From JACKAF01 sp041391485 (GTDB lineage: Bacteria > Bdellovibrionota > FAC87 > UBA2466 > JACKAF01), in the NCBI GenBank assembly GCA_041391485.1, contig JAWKNY010000006.1, positions 1-64,000 of the forward strand: a stretch of 64,000 bases of DNA. The letters run 5' to 3'. Positions 1 through 10,126 of the stretch are shown here, piece after piece. The notes beneath the pieces were generated by a model, which saw only the letters and a list, made by a program, of their open reading frames with translations, was not told the origin of the DNA and made no database searches. The position numbers were made by a program, and so were the translations under genes. Positions within the stretch are counted from its first letter, which is position 1. Each line of letters opens with the position of its first letter.

Positions 1-90
1 TCTTGTTTTCGACCCCCCGCCCCACAAGCCTGGGCCCTCTTCTACCGATAAAGGAGAGGACCCACCCACAAAAGAGCAAGGAAGCCCTTT

Positions 91-1092
91 ATGAAAACCC
101 CAAGAAAATGGCTACAAGATCCCGTTCTGCAGGAGCGCTACCGCAACGCACGCATCGCGCTCATGCTACCGTGCCTGAACGAAGCGCCCACACTCGCCAA
201 GGTAATTCGTGATTTTCGTCACGAACTTCCAGACATTGATGTTTATGTCTTTGATAACGGTTCCACAGATGGCTCCGCGCAAATAGCGCGCGCCGAAGGG
301 GCGACCGTGATCCCAGTTTCCCGAAGGGGAAAGGGCTTTGTCGTTCGTAAGATGTTCGAGGTGGTGGAGGCCGACTACTATATTATGGTGGATTCGGATG
401 ATACCTATGACGCCAGTGGGATTTGGGGACTTCTGGAACCCGTTCTGAGCGGTGAAGCCGATATGATGGTGGGAAGCCGTCTTAGCGACTACTCAGGTCA
501 AGCTTTTAGAAAATTTCACCGTTTCGGCAACTGGCTTATTATTCGTTTGATTAATCTCATCTTCAGAAGCCAGTTCACGGACATTTGCTCCGGCTACCGA
601 GTCATGTCGAGACACTTTGTAAAAAGCATTCCATTTTTGAGAGATGGGTTTGAAGTCGAAACAGAGTTGAGTGTGTATTCACTCATCTATGGCTTTTCCG
701 TGGAGGAGGCACCGTTGCCCTATAGGCACCGACCCGCCAATAGCTTTTCAAAGCTGCGTACCTTCCAGGATGGCTATAAGGTACTGCTTACGATTGTGTG
801 GTTAGCCAGGGACTTGCGACCGTTATTATTTTTTGGGATTTTAGGAGTGGCGCTTTTCTTCGGGGCAGCTTTGCCTGCGGTGCACTGGATGCCCAACGCA
901 AGCTTCCTTCACACCACGCTCGCCATGGCGGCGATCAGCCTCGTCACAACTGGATTGATTCTAAATACCTTGAACAACAAGTTCTCTGAAACCCAGGTGC
1001 TCTACCGGCGGCAAAATCATCGAGCTCCTACCCAGACGCCGACGTTTAGTACACCCAAGAGTTTAGAGCTACGTGAGGCAGCGCAAAGCTAA
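91..1092 (+). CDS. GT2 family glycosyltransferase, membrane-anchored
   Basis: The 333-residue protein has a GT-A fold N-terminus with the nucleotide-sugar entry motif LPCLNEAPTL near residues 26-35 and the acidic metal/sugar-binding stretch VDSDDTYD near 109-116. This is the layout of dolichyl-phosphate-mannose-synthase-like GT2 enzymes. Two hydrophobic segments near 250-270 and 281-297 suggest C-terminal membrane anchoring, so it probably moves sugar from a nucleotide donor to a lipid or polymer acceptor on the cytoplasmic face. The start is the ATG preceded by an AGGAAG-type ribosome site. Its 3' end overlaps the convergent protease gene by 47 bases. Acceptor and donor cannot be named from sequence. 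Confidence 0.85.
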   Translation: MKTPRKWLQDPVLQERYRNARIALMLPCLNEAPTLAKVIRDFRHELPDIDVYVFDNGSTDGSAQIARAEGATVIPVSRRGKGFVVRKMFEVVEADYYIMVDSDDTYDASGIWGLLEPVLSGEADMMVGSRLSDYSGQAFRKFHRFGNWLIIRLINLIFRSQFTDICSGYRVMSRHFVKSIPFLRDGFEVETELSVYSLIYGFSVEEAPLPYRHRPANSFSKLRTFQDGYKVLLTIVWLARDLRPLLFFGILGVALFFGAALPAVHWMPNASFLHTTLAMAAISLVTTGLILNTLNNKFSETQVLYRRQNHRAPTQTPTFSTPKSLELREAAQS

Positions 1093-1879
1093 GATTCTCA
1101 TAGTCTCGTTCTGCACCTAGATAGCGGTTCTTTCCATCCGGAAAAATATCTTTCAGCCGCTGGCTATTCCCATAAACTTTCCACATGGCAGGCCCGTGGT
1201 TCCAATGGGAAGGATCCATCCAGTCATTATTATTCCATCCCGGCTGCTGAAAAGCATGCGGTCCACCGCTCACCACACTCACTAACATGTTATCGGACTC
1301 GCGCCAGATACCGCCGCCTGAGTTGCCATTGATCAGCGCTATATTGTTTACGATCCGACCATCGGTTCCGCTTGACTTGGGATACCCCCAGGAGTGAATA
1401 AGTTGGCCGCTACTGATATCGGCTGGAAAACCTAGCGTGTAGATACTATCGGCCTCCCAATGTTCACCAATGGCGAGATCTTTTTCTGTGGTTTGTATTC
1501 TTGGCACCAGCTCCGCCCCCTCGGGCAACTTCCCCCCGGACCAACGGATTTCAAAAATCCAGTAGTCATACTGGTTCACGCTACCGATCTCGATGGTGTT
1601 TCCGATGGTCCCATCGCTCGGGCGGCCTTCGCGCAAGGCCACACCGCTTTTAATAGAACCGCTTTTCTGACAGTGCGCTGCGGATCCTCCGATGTTGGGA
1701 CCTAGAATGAAGCCGCTACACCCGCCTAGAGAAAGAACGAAGTTAAATTCGTCTCCTTCGGCCGGTCGTCGCGTCAGGTTACTGTTGGAGTAGATGTCGC
1801 GATCGGCCGCGCGCTCACCATTCGGAACAGCGTACAGCGGTGCACTCAACACACACAATGCGATTAGGGTGCGAAACAT
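1046..1879 (-). CDS. Secreted trypsin-like serine protease
   Basis: A 277-residue S1/V8-type serine protease with an N-terminal signal peptide (hydrophobic residues 4-17 ending near LYA). The catalytic triad can be read as His69 in GGSAAHC, a probable Asp105 in NQYDYWIF, and Ser187 in NGNSGGG. The ATG at 1879 is chosen over an upstream in-frame ATG because it has an AAGGAG ribosome site at good spacing and places the signal peptide at the N-terminus. It is likely exported to the periplasm or medium to cut protein. No partner gene is evident. The Asp assignment is less certain than His and Ser. Confidence 0.85.
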   Translation of the reverse strand: MFRTLIALCVLSAPLYAVPNGERAADRDIYSNSNLTRRPAEGDEFNFVLSLGGCSGFILGPNIGGSAAHCQKSGSIKSGVALREGRPSDGTIGNTIEIGSVNQYDYWIFEIRWSGGKLPEGAELVPRIQTTEKDLAIGEHWEADSIYTLGFPADISSGQLIHSWGYPKSSGTDGRIVNNIALINGNSGGGIWRESDNMLVSVVSGGPHAFQQPGWNNNDWMDPSHWNHGPAMWKVYGNSQRLKDIFPDGKNRYLGAERDYENLSFALPHVALNSWVY

Positions 1880-2040
1880 GCGGACTCTCCTTGTAGGGGA
1901 ATGTCTATATTCTAGCGTCGGATCCAAAACCTAATCGGGATCGTGCTGACTTTGAATTAACAGCTGTTAAGCGACTCCAACCGACGCACCCCGTCTAGGG
2001 CAAAGCCAGCCGTGGTGCTAGAAATAAACAGGGGGGCTTT

Positions 2041-2313
2041 ATGAAAACACTCTATCTTGCGATCACTCTATTCCTGAGCGGCGTTGCCATCGCCGAAGAC
2101 GGCCAAACAAAAGTGGACGCCTCGCGTTGCAATGTGCGGGTCAGCTACGGAAGCAGCGGCACTTCTCGCTGTTTTTTTGACGAGGTAATGATCGGCATAG
2201 ACTCAGTCGATCCGCTTCGCGTTCGGTGCGGACGCCTTGAGGTCACCTGCCCCAACAATGCGGATAAAGCAGGGGACAAACTGACCATGGACACCGAAGG
2301 CTTCGAATTCTAA
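2041..2313 (+). CDS. Small secreted cysteine-containing protein, unknown
   Basis: A 90-residue protein with a clear signal peptide (hydrophobic residues 4-16, cleavage probably after AIA). The mature part of about 72 residues holds four cysteines (RCNV, RCFF, RCGR, TCPN), which could form two disulfides after export. A G-rich ribosome site lies just before the ATG. The gene ends four bases into the convergent epmA-like gene. I do not recognise the family. Confidence 0.7.
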   Translation: MKTLYLAITLFLSGVAIAEDGQTKVDASRCNVRVSYGSSGTSRCFFDEVMIGIDSVDPLRVRCGRLEVTCPNNADKAGDKLTMDTEGFEF

Positions 2314-3173
2314 GAGAGGCAGGCGAAGAGCCGCTCTAGGCCGATCGCCACACCTGCACAAGAAGGCAGGCCTCTATCCAAGGATTCCATCAACCGGTCC
2401 GGAACCGGATGGGACGTCTTGTTTTCCGACATGCGCTGAGCCCCCTGTTCTCCGGTACGGCGTTTAAGTTCTGCTAAAGAAGTGAGCTCCGTACACCCGT
2501 TACAAAGCTCCATCCCCTTCCAATAGATTTCAAAACGCTCGGCCACCCCTTTTTGATTCACGTGCGCGAGAGCGCTCATCGAAGGCGGGTAGTCGCAAAG
2601 AACCGTTGGAATGTTAGGGTCAAGCGACGGTTCCACCTGCTGTACCAGAATTTTAAAGACCATGTCATCCCAAGAATCTTCGGACTGAAAAGCGACTGAG
2701 CCTCTCGTCTCAAACGCTCTTTGTCCATGGGGAACAGTGAGACCCCAGCAAACTTTTAAACGCTGCTTCGAAACTCAAGACTCTAAAGGACAACGGCTCC
2801 CACTTAACTCGGTAATCAGGGCCTTAGTAAGCTCCATGACCTTTTCCCAGTTCGCCCCCACCTCATAGAATTCCAGCATGCTAAATTCCCGCCGGTGAAC
2901 ACCGGTATCGGGATCGTCTCTAAAACACTGGCAGATTTGGAAAATGGATCCGCTGCCTTCTGCCAAAAGACGTTTCATCTCGATCTCGGGCGAGGTGTGC
3001 AGCTCTCCGCGTCCTTGCGCCCATTCCACCTTCAGTGTGTCCAAGCAGGCCTCAAACGCGCCCGCCGGGACCACGTGATCGGTCACCACCTCATAGAACC
3101 CGCGGCTTTCGAAGAACTCTCGCAGAGTCCGTAGGTAGTTCGACCAAGCGACTATGTTTTTTCTGCCGTCCAC
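2310..3173 (-). pseudogene. epmA: EpmA/PoxA-like EF-P lysine ligase, frameshifted
   Basis: This encodes a class II lysyl-tRNA-synthetase-like catalytic domain without an anticodon domain, as in EpmA (GenX/PoxA), which lysylates elongation factor P. The first part carries the motif 2-like FRDDPDTGVHRREFSMLEFY. The last part carries the family's ERFEIYWKGMELCNG and the motif 3-like GVAIGLERLF. Reading needs two frame changes, one near 2785 and one near 2690. Each is repaired by one extra T in a T-run, and the amino-acid sequence between them still fits the family. The GTG start at 3173 matches the family N-terminus. The gene may be intact in the real genome. Its 5' end lies close to the divergent pseudouridine synthase gene. 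Confidence 0.75.
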
Positions 3174-3201
3174 GCACGCCTGTTGTATAGTGGGCGCGCC
3201 C

Positions 3202-4089
3202 ATGGAACAAGCCCCTAAATTCCTAAGAGCCGAAAAGTGGGTGCAGGCCCATTTCCCCTCGTTGACCCGTCGACAGGCCCAAGAGGCGCTTAGCCACGGG
3301 CTCATTCAGCACGAGGGCGCCCCCTTAAAAAAGGGGGATCGCGTCGCCGAGGACGCGCCCCTGGACACCCGTCAACTTGAGGCCCACTTAGCCACCCTTT
3401 TGACCGGGAATCCGGATCTGGCCTTCGATGTTCTCCACGAGGAGGAAGCCTTCGTCGTCATCGACAAACCGGCCGGGATCCACGGGCACCCGCTCAGCCT
3501 CTTGGAGAACGGTACGGTGACTCACTGGGCGCTAGCCCGTTATCCCGAGTTGCGCCAATCGCTCAAGCACCTCGTGCAGCCCTGCCTCACGCCTCATCGC
3601 CTAGATGTGGGCACCACGGGGGTACTCATCGTGAGTAAGAGCGAGGAGAATTTCCAATTATGGCGACAACGATTTAGCCGTCATGAAGTCACAAAATCTT
3701 ATTTGGCGTGGTGCTGGGGAACACCCAAGAACCCCGAGTTTGAGATGCATGTAGGCATCGGCCACGACCCGTCTAATGCCTCTCGCATGCTTACGGAGTC
3801 CGCAACAAAGATCAGGTCTCCGATTCTTCCGGCCCAAACCCAGGTGAGCGTCCTAAAAACACAGGTCGACAAGTTTCTTTGCCGCGCCATCACACAAACC
3901 GGGGTCACCCACCAAATTCGAGTGCATCTTGCCGCAGCGGGTTTCCCGCTCTTGGGCGACGAACTTTATGACGAGCTTTTCGCGGAGCGTTCTTTGAAAC
4001 CCAGCTGGCCCCAACTGCGTGCGAGCGAAATCAAACACACGAACTTCTGTTTGCAGAGCCCGTCCGAGCGTTTTATAACTTCCTTTTAA
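3202..4089 (+). CDS. RluA-family RNA pseudouridine synthase
   Basis: A 295-residue protein with an N-terminal S4-like RNA-binding region (about residues 5-60) followed by the RluA catalytic domain. The catalytic aspartate lies in PHRLDVGTTGVLIVSK, and the later signature THQIRVHLAAAGFPLLGD is present. The usual TGRTHQ has become TGVTHQ, a substitution in a normally conserved arginine. It converts uridine to pseudouridine in rRNA or tRNA; which site cannot be told. The ATG at 3202 is chosen because the protein family begins near here. Confidence 0.88.
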   Translation: MEQAPKFLRAEKWVQAHFPSLTRRQAQEALSHGLIQHEGAPLKKGDRVAEDAPLDTRQLEAHLATLLTGNPDLAFDVLHEEEAFVVIDKPAGIHGHPLSLLENGTVTHWALARYPELRQSLKHLVQPCLTPHRLDVGTTGVLIVSKSEENFQLWRQRFSRHEVTKSYLAWCWGTPKNPEFEMHVGIGHDPSNASRMLTESATKIRSPILPAQTQVSVLKTQVDKFLCRAITQTGVTHQIRVHLAAAGFPLLGDELYDELFAERSLKPSWPQLRASEIKHTNFCLQSPSERFITSF

Positions 4090-4119
4090 CACCATTTTGC
4101 CGGGCGGGCACACTCCACC

Positions 4120-6255
4120 ATGATCCATAGCAACACGATCAAGAACAGCATAGTTTTACTCGGTGCCGGAAATGCTCATTTGCAAATTGTTCGGATGTGG
4201 GCGATGTCGCCAGTTCCGGAAACCGAACTCTGCCTCATCAACCCTGAGTGGCGCGTCCCCTATTCGGCGATGGTCCCCGGTGCGATCCTCAGGACAATAC
4301 ACTCGCGATCAAACAGAGATGGATCTTCTTGTTCTTTGCGGCGGCTGAGTGCGCTTTCTTCCCGCTAAAGCGCGCCGTGTGGACACTCAAGCAAAGCTCG
4401 TTTACCTGAAGGGCGCCGCCAGTTAGTTACGATGTCCATCCTAAACATCGGCTCCAAAATGCGCCACCCAAGGCTCCGATCTTCCGGAGTTTAGTTTCTC
4501 AGTACGACCGCTCAGCCGACTGCTTGATGGGATAAGCGCCTGAAACATGGATGGCAGAATCCAAGTGCTCGTCACCGTCACGGTCGTGGGTGTGGAGTGG
4601 GCCCGGTGGAGCCGAGCCACTGGCGCTTCGACGCTTTCAAGAGCAAATCGCTCTCAAGATCCAATCCCCTGAGGGCTTCCGTCTGAGTCTTACTACCCGC
4701 CTATCCAGAGTCCGCAGTAAACACTTTTCTACTGGCTGCACTTGCGGCGGGTAAGATCAAAACTCAAACCAACGCTACCGTATTAAGATGCGATGCGAGT
4801 CAGTTGTACTTATCAAGTGGAGAAAGTCTTCAGTCCGATGCCGTTCTTTGGTCCACCCAAGCGGTTCCGCCTTCTGCTGGAGTGCCTCTCATTTCAAAGT
4901 AGATAAGCGTGGCTTCCTGTTGGTTCACGACACGCTTCAATCCTTTACCGATCCGGCGATTTTTGCAGCGGGCGACTGTGCGGCGCTCGAATCTCATATG
5001 AATCTACCCGGGCCGGCGTGTTCGCGGTCCGACAAGGTCCAGTGCTTTGAAGAAACTCCTAAAAGCCTTTCTAAACAAAAGCCGCTCAAAAAGTACAAAA
5101 CCACAAAAAAGTTTCTATTCTGCTCAACACCTGCGATGGAAAAGCAGTACTAAGCCGCGGTCAGATTGACTGTGCGGCGCTTTGGGCGTGGAAGCCTGGC
5201 GCAGTACATTGACTCACAGTGGATGAAAAATCGAAGACGTGAGCCGCTTTCGAATGGAGCCGGAAACTCCGATGCGCTGTGGGGGCTGCGGTTCCAAGAT
5301 TCCGGGTGAGGTGCTTCACGGCGCACTACGAAGACTTGAGATTCCCGAACACCGAGGCTTCGCATTGGCTGCGCCGATAAAGAAGACGCGGCGGTGGTAG
5401 AACATGAAGCCGGCTTTGAAGTCCATTCTGTCGATTTTTTTCGCGCTTTTGTGAGTGACCCTTTTCTTTTTGGTCGCATCGCCGCTCAAAACGCGCTGAG
5501 CGATCTGTTTGCGATGAACGCGACTCCCGTGCACGCGCAGGCTATTGTGACCCTTCCCTCGCCAAAGCCTCGATTCAAGAAGAAGTGCTGAAACAGATGC
5601 TTTCAGAGCCATCGCCTCGCTCATAAGCGCCGGGGCCACCTTGTCAGAGGCCACACCTCCGAAGGGGCGGAGTTAGCCCTGGCTTTTCGGTCGTCGGAGA
5701 AGCACTGACGCCGAGATTCTTTTTCGAAAAAATGCGCTGGTCGCAAACCAGAAGCTTATCCTTACGCAGCCGCTCGGCAGCGGCGCACTGCTGGCATCCG
5801 TGAGCCAGGCGAGTGCCGATCTCAGTGGTACGAATCTCTAGTTTACTGGCTCTTGTGTTCCAACCAAAGCGCAGCCTCCGTTTTTACCGCCGGTGTTCGG
5901 GCTTGTACCGATATCACCGGGTTTGGATTGGCTGGCCACCTTTTGAAATGCTAGAGGGCACGCCGTTTTCGGCCCGTTTGTACCCGCACGAAATCCCGGT
6001 CTACGAGGGCTTTAACGAAGTCGTCGCAAAAGGCATCCTGAGCAGTTTGCACGAGGAGAATGCGAAGCTGGGAACTCGTGTGGGCTCTGCACTCAACTCG
6101 CCCGGTACTTTTCGATCCCCAGACTTCCGGCGGCCTCCTAGCGGCCGTCGATCCAGACGCCGCTTTTGATGTGCTTCACGAAAGCCTGCGGCTATGAGCG
6201 CGCGGCGATCATCGGAGAGGTCATGGAAGCCGAGGGAGCCCCAAGGCTGTGCTGA
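4120..6255 (+). pseudogene. selD: NADH-dehydrogenase-like/SelD selenophosphate synthase fusion, many frameshifts
   Basis: Reading across frames recovers a two-domain protein. The first half is an FAD-dependent pyridine-nucleotide oxidoreductase domain: LLGAGNAHLQIVRMW at the start, a second dinucleotide motif SGPGGAEPLAL, and the FAD-site block DTLQSFTDPAIFAAGDCA. The second half is selenide,water dikinase: MRCGGCGSKI with the catalytic-loop cysteines, DFFRAFVSDPFLFGRIAAQN, ACTDITGFGLAGHLLEML, and LFDPQTSGGLLAAV. Such fusions are known in bacteria; SelD makes selenophosphate from selenide and ATP. I count roughly eight or more frame changes but few substitutions in the motifs, so this is either very recent decay or poor consensus. 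Its stop codon overlaps the following permease start. Confidence 0.8.
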
Positions 6256-7001
6256 ATATCGCGAGCGCTCTACTTGTGGGCTTGGTGCTGGGCTTGCTCG
6301 GCAGCGGCGGCGGGGTCATCACCACGTCCCCACTCTTCTTTACGGCGCCTCGATGGGCATGAAACAAGCGGTTGCCCACACGATCCCGATCCTGGGAATT
6401 GTAACGCTTGCGCAATCCGCTGCAGAGTGGCGCGCCGGCCGTATCCGTTTGAAGGCGCCATCGTTTGTGGCCAGTGTTGTGGGCATCTTTGTCGGGGCGT
6501 GTGTCCGTTCTATGGTTTGCGGAAAAAACACTCGATCCTGATTCTCGTTGCGGTCGTTCTGCCGCCGCCTTCGCCATGGCCTCGCGGGGCAATGGCCCCG
6601 GAAACGGCCCACACGCCTTGTCCCCGAAGGTTCGGCCTGAAGACCCCTTTGGTGGGAATCGGTTTTCTCGTCAGCGTGCTCAGCGGGATGATTGGATCAG
6701 TGGCGGATTTGTGCAATGGTCCCGGCGCTCTCCTTGATTGGAGGCTTTCCGATGACGGTCGCCGTAGGGACCAACATCGCGATCGTGGCGGTGAAGAGCT
6801 TTTTTGGCGTTTTAGGCTATGTCGGAGAGGTCCGTGGCAACCTGTACGATACCTTTGTTTGGAGTCTGCGGCATCGCGGGGTTCTTTTTACCGGGGCGGG
6901 GCTACGTCGCCGATTCTCCGAACGCACGCTCAAAAATGACCTTCGCCGGCTTCCTCGTTCTTGTCAGCGGCTTCTTTATGCTTTGGGACCGCCTGCTTTA
7001 A
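6249..7001 (+). pseudogene. TauE/SafE-family membrane permease, frameshifted
   Basis: A GTG start overlaps the end of the selD fusion by seven bases. The protein begins VLNIASALLVGLVLGLLGSG, a membrane segment with the glycine-rich loop of TauE/SafE proteins, and continues in other frames with MGMKQAVAHTIPILGI, LVGIGFLVSVLSGMIG, MTVAVGTNIAIVAVKSFFGV and FAGFLVLVSGFFMLWDRLL. This family exports or imports sulfur-containing anions. About four frame changes are needed. Translational coupling to the SelD fusion suggests linked function, perhaps with selenium or sulfur anions, but that is inference. Confidence 0.7.
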
Positions 7002-7097
7002 ATTACCGTGTTATTGCTAGCACTTAGATAAAGACCCTCCAAAACACTTGTTTCCTTTGCCGCGCTTTGTTATTTCCATCGTCGCTGTGGAGGCGAA

Positions 7098-7849
7098 GTG
7101 ATCGAGCCGATACAAGTCTTTAGCTCCGACTGCCGTAAGTACAAAACGGCATTTGAGACCTTGCGATACACCAATCAGAAAACGACCGCTTACCAAGTGT
7201 TAGAACCCTCATCCAGGGCCTCTTCCTTTGCACGCCCGTCACGTCTTTTGGACGTCGGAGCGGGGGACGGCACGCTTACCTCAATGGTATCACTTCGAGG
7301 AGGCTCTGGCCTTAGAGCCCAACCTGACGCTGGGTGAAAACCTTCGAAGGCGTTGCCCGGGAATCAACGTACTTCCCAAGCGCATCGATGATGTTCACAT
7401 GAATTTGCACGCGGATCTCATCGTCTGTTCGCACGTCCTTTATTATATCGATCGCACCAAATGGATGGCGGTCCTGGATAAGCTTGCGTCCTGGTTGTCC
7501 CCCGGAGGGACGCTTGTGTGTATCCTCCAAACCCTTCCACCGATTGCATGCGGATGGTGGAGTACCTGTACCAGGATCATTTTGACCTCTCCGGTTTGGC
7601 CCAAAAATTCGATCTCTTCTGCAGGGCACCGTTACCGCCAAAATCTGCGCACCTCTTCCGTCGCTCATCGAAGCACCGGATGAGGAGACGGCGTACACTA
7701 TCGCTGAATTTGTTTTGAACGTAGTCCCTATGCGCGAACCGGTACCACGGGATTTTGCTACTGGACCACGTGAATCGCTTTTTTAGAGGGCCAGACGGCG
7801 TCTACCGTTTAGCTGTGATCAGGATTTTCTAATCATCGAACACCGATAG
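7098..7849 (+). pseudogene. SAM-dependent methyltransferase, frameshifted
   Basis: A GTG-started class I methyltransferase read in several frames. Motif I is LLDVGAGDGTLTS, motif II/III material is DLIVCSHVLYYID, and the post-III loop is LASWLSPGGTLVCILQ. The C-terminal region (YTIAEFVLNVVPMREPVP, then CDQDFLIIEHR before the stop) resembles small-molecule N-methyltransferases of the histamine-methyltransferase type. At least four frame changes are required. It follows the permease by 96 bases on the same strand. The substrate is unknown. Confidence 0.65.
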
Positions 7850-7856
7850 CCGCCGC

Positions 7857-7892
7857 AAACAATCCACAGACATGCAAAAAGGAACGTGGTAC
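7857..7892. repeat. Degenerate copy of the rpoC 3'-flank motif
   Basis: On the minus strand this reads GTACCACGTTCC, 11 variable bases, then CTGTGGATTGTTT. The same two blocks occur with 12 bases between them immediately after the rpoC stop codon (10127-10164). Both copies point the same way, and similarity extends slightly upstream (AGAAATxGG against GGAAATCGG). This copy sits just beyond the methyltransferase stop, in the 235-base gap before the next gene, which otherwise holds only a short GC hairpin at 8032-8047. Confidence 0.6.
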
Positions 7893-8084
7893 CTATTTCT
7901 GCTCGCGTAGCGGAAGCGGCTGAGAGCGGGTTCCCGGGCCGGCCTGCGGCGGTTCGGATATATTCTGGATCCGAAATCGAAACCCTCGGTTTTTGATTCT
8001 TTCGGTTCGTAGGTTTCAGCCTGTCGAGGAGGTGGCGTCGGCGCCACACGCGTTTCACTGTAGAGACAAAACGCTTTTGCGAAA

Positions 8085-8882
8085 TCAGCCTGGCAGCGGT
8101 ACGACTCGCATCCCGGTGGGAAGATTGGGATAGGCTGCGGGAACAAGGTAGTAGACAAGCTCATTCACAGGCTCGTTTCCGACGATATCAAACTGACGAT
8201 TGAAATAGTATAGCGCCCCATAGGTGTCCTCCCACGAGTACGGTGTGTATTTTCCCGGCTGCAGCCGACCAAATCGCGAATCGGTACGCAGCGTTCTCAT
8301 GAGGCCCATCATCACCTGCAGCTCCTGGTGCAAGCCTCGCATTTCCGTTTCGAATACGGAGCGCTTTTCTCCGGTCAACAGAAAGGGGGAACCCGCATAA
8401 AAATATTGCAGCTTGGCGTAGCGAATAAAGGTGTACGAAGCCGCAAGCGAACGCCAATAAGAATAATCAACAGTTCGAAATGACGTAGCCAGGGCCGACT
8501 CTCCCACACCCGGTTTCGCCCATTGAGCGTTCAGATCGCTTGTGGCCGCCTTAAGGCGTTCCGGGAAGCGATAGACCCGGTACTCGACCCGCTTCTCTGT
8601 TCCAAATGGCGTCTGTACCACATAGGGAACTAGAAAGAGATCATTGAACTGACTCACGTAATCCTTCGGAACAGCTTGGACGGGTCCATACATGCTTAGA
8701 TGAATCGCTTCCTTCGCTTTTGGATACTTTTGCGAAAGCAGACGCACGAAAGACTCAATGCGATCAGCCGATGTTTTTAGCGCGGACAATACCCGCCTCG
8801 GATCCTCCGGCGAAGCGAGATCCTGGCCTAGACAAGTGAGTGTTACCCCCAACAAAAGCATGCTTACGAAGATCTTTGCCAT
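8085..8882 (-). CDS. Secreted protein of unknown function
   Basis: A 265-residue protein with a signal peptide (hydrophobic residues 4-16, LLLGVTLTCLG). The mature chain is rich in Tyr, Leu and Arg and appears mostly alpha-helical, with stretches such as YGALYYFNRQFD; it has no catalytic motif I recognise. The ATG at 8882 is chosen because a perfect AAAGGAGG ribosome site precedes it, whereas the upstream in-frame start has none. It stands alone between the degraded methyltransferase and a divergent secreted protein. Confidence 0.75.
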   Translation of the reverse strand: MAKIFVSMLLLGVTLTCLGQDLASPEDPRRVLSALKTSADRIESFVRLLSQKYPKAKEAIHLSMYGPVQAVPKDYVSQFNDLFLVPYVVQTPFGTEKRVEYRVYRFPERLKAATSDLNAQWAKPGVGESALATSFRTVDYSYWRSLAASYTFIRYAKLQYFYAGSPFLLTGEKRSVFETEMRGLHQELQVMMGLMRTLRTDSRFGRLQPGKYTPYSWEDTYGALYYFNRQFDIVGNEPVNELVYYLVPAAYPNLPTGMRVVPLPG

Positions 8883-9047
8883 CGCTGCCTCCTTTTGTTG
8901 CTGCCCTTCCCGTCCCACCTTTAACGCACTTCGTAGGTTTGGGTCAATTCAGCCGCAAAGGACTCACCCTTGGCACCTGACCATAATTCGTGCTATATGC
9001 CGTCGGACGCCATTTAGTTAAGCCAAGCTCAATTGGAGGTTTTCTCA

Positions 9048-9908
9048 ATGCACTATCGAATGCTTGTCCTGGTTTGCGCCGTTCTCGGATCTTTTTCCCT
9101 AAGCAACGCAGCGGCGAGCGAACCTGACGTGTGCAAAACAGTGGAAAAGGCGATGGAGCTACGCTGGCATACGGAAATCCCCGCAAATCTCAACCCCGGC
9201 TCTAAACTCGATTTTCAAGGTGCCATTCATGTTTTGGAGGGGGACGAACTAAAAAAACTCAAACTCGTTGTGGTCACACTCAGCTACGAACACCTGTTGG
9301 CGCCTCAGTTTGACGGACGACCGAAAGCCTATTCCACTGAGCCCGGAAGCCTTCTTGTGGTGCTGAATGGAAAGGTAAATGAAAAAGTTGAATTCGACGA
9401 AACACAGAGCATCCTTTCGACTGCCATCGGAAACTACCGCCCGCAGGCCACGGCTCAGGTGAACTCGGATACGGGACTGTATTTCTGCAAGCTTGATAGT
9501 TTCGCAAAAGCGATGCCCTCGTTCTTTGTCGAGAACTCCGCTGAGAAAGCCGATATCGTGCCCCCCATTGTGACGCTCGCCCAATTTGACAAAGTGATCT
9601 ACGCCCCGGGCGAGAAAATCCAAATGCGCCTGCTAATCGACGACAAAAACCCACTCAGCGAGGAAGAAGGCGTTGTCCATCATGTGTCGTTTGCTCAGGT
9701 GGGCAGCAAAAATACTATCGACGACTACCAGAAGCTAACCCCGGTAAAAGTGGGCCTTGGGTACAACACTGTTGTAGAGATTTCAAAGGACACGGAGCCC
9801 GGCGAATACTATCTAGAGAACGTTAATCTCACGGACAGCGCCGGTAACTCGTCTTTTAGCCTGCCTAAAACGCTGCTCGGGCAGTTTAGAATCAGAGTCT
9901 CTAAGTAG
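9048..9908 (+). CDS. Secreted protein of unknown function, beta-rich
   Basis: A 286-residue protein with a signal peptide (residues 5-22, ending near SNAAA). The C-terminal third has an Ig-like pattern: PPIVTLAQFDKVIYAPGEKI, then a region ending EYYLENVNLTDSAGNSSFSL, typical of extracellular beta-sandwich domains. The start is the ATG at 9048, eight bases after TTGGAGG; the in-frame TTG further upstream is part of that ribosome site. Function is unknown. It converges on the rpoC end. Confidence 0.75.
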   Translation: MHYRMLVLVCAVLGSFSLSNAAASEPDVCKTVEKAMELRWHTEIPANLNPGSKLDFQGAIHVLEGDELKKLKLVVVTLSYEHLLAPQFDGRPKAYSTEPGSLLVVLNGKVNEKVEFDETQSILSTAIGNYRPQATAQVNSDTGLYFCKLDSFAKAMPSFFVENSAEKADIVPPIVTLAQFDKVIYAPGEKIQMRLLIDDKNPLSEEEGVVHHVSFAQVGSKNTIDDYQKLTPVKVGLGYNTVVEISKDTEPGEYYLENVNLTDSAGNSSFSLPKTLLGQFRIRVSK

Positions 9909-9933
9909 AGTGCGTTACGGTGCTCAACTGTAA

Positions 9934-9957
9934 CGAAAAGTAATTTCGGGCTTTTCG
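9934..9957. terminator. Hairpin between convergent genes
   Basis: Perfect 7-base stem CGAAAAG / CTTTTCG with a 10-base loop, 25 bases after the stop of the secreted-protein gene and about 210 bases beyond the rpoC stop. There is no clean T-run after it in either direction, so it is only a possible bidirectional terminator. The rest of this 256-base gap holds a T-run of seven on the minus strand near 10040 and the rpoC-flank repeat. Confidence 0.35.
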
Positions 9958-10126
9958 AACGGGACTCCACTGTGCAAGAAGTTCCGCTTGTACTCTGATT
10001 GGCTAGCGCTAACCAGGGCCACGAAGCGCCACCGGAAAAAAACGCCCGATCGAGATTCCAAAGATGGAGACTACAAAACGCGCAGTCCTGCCCCTAGACC
10101 GAGCCCATAACTCCGCCTCGCTGAGT

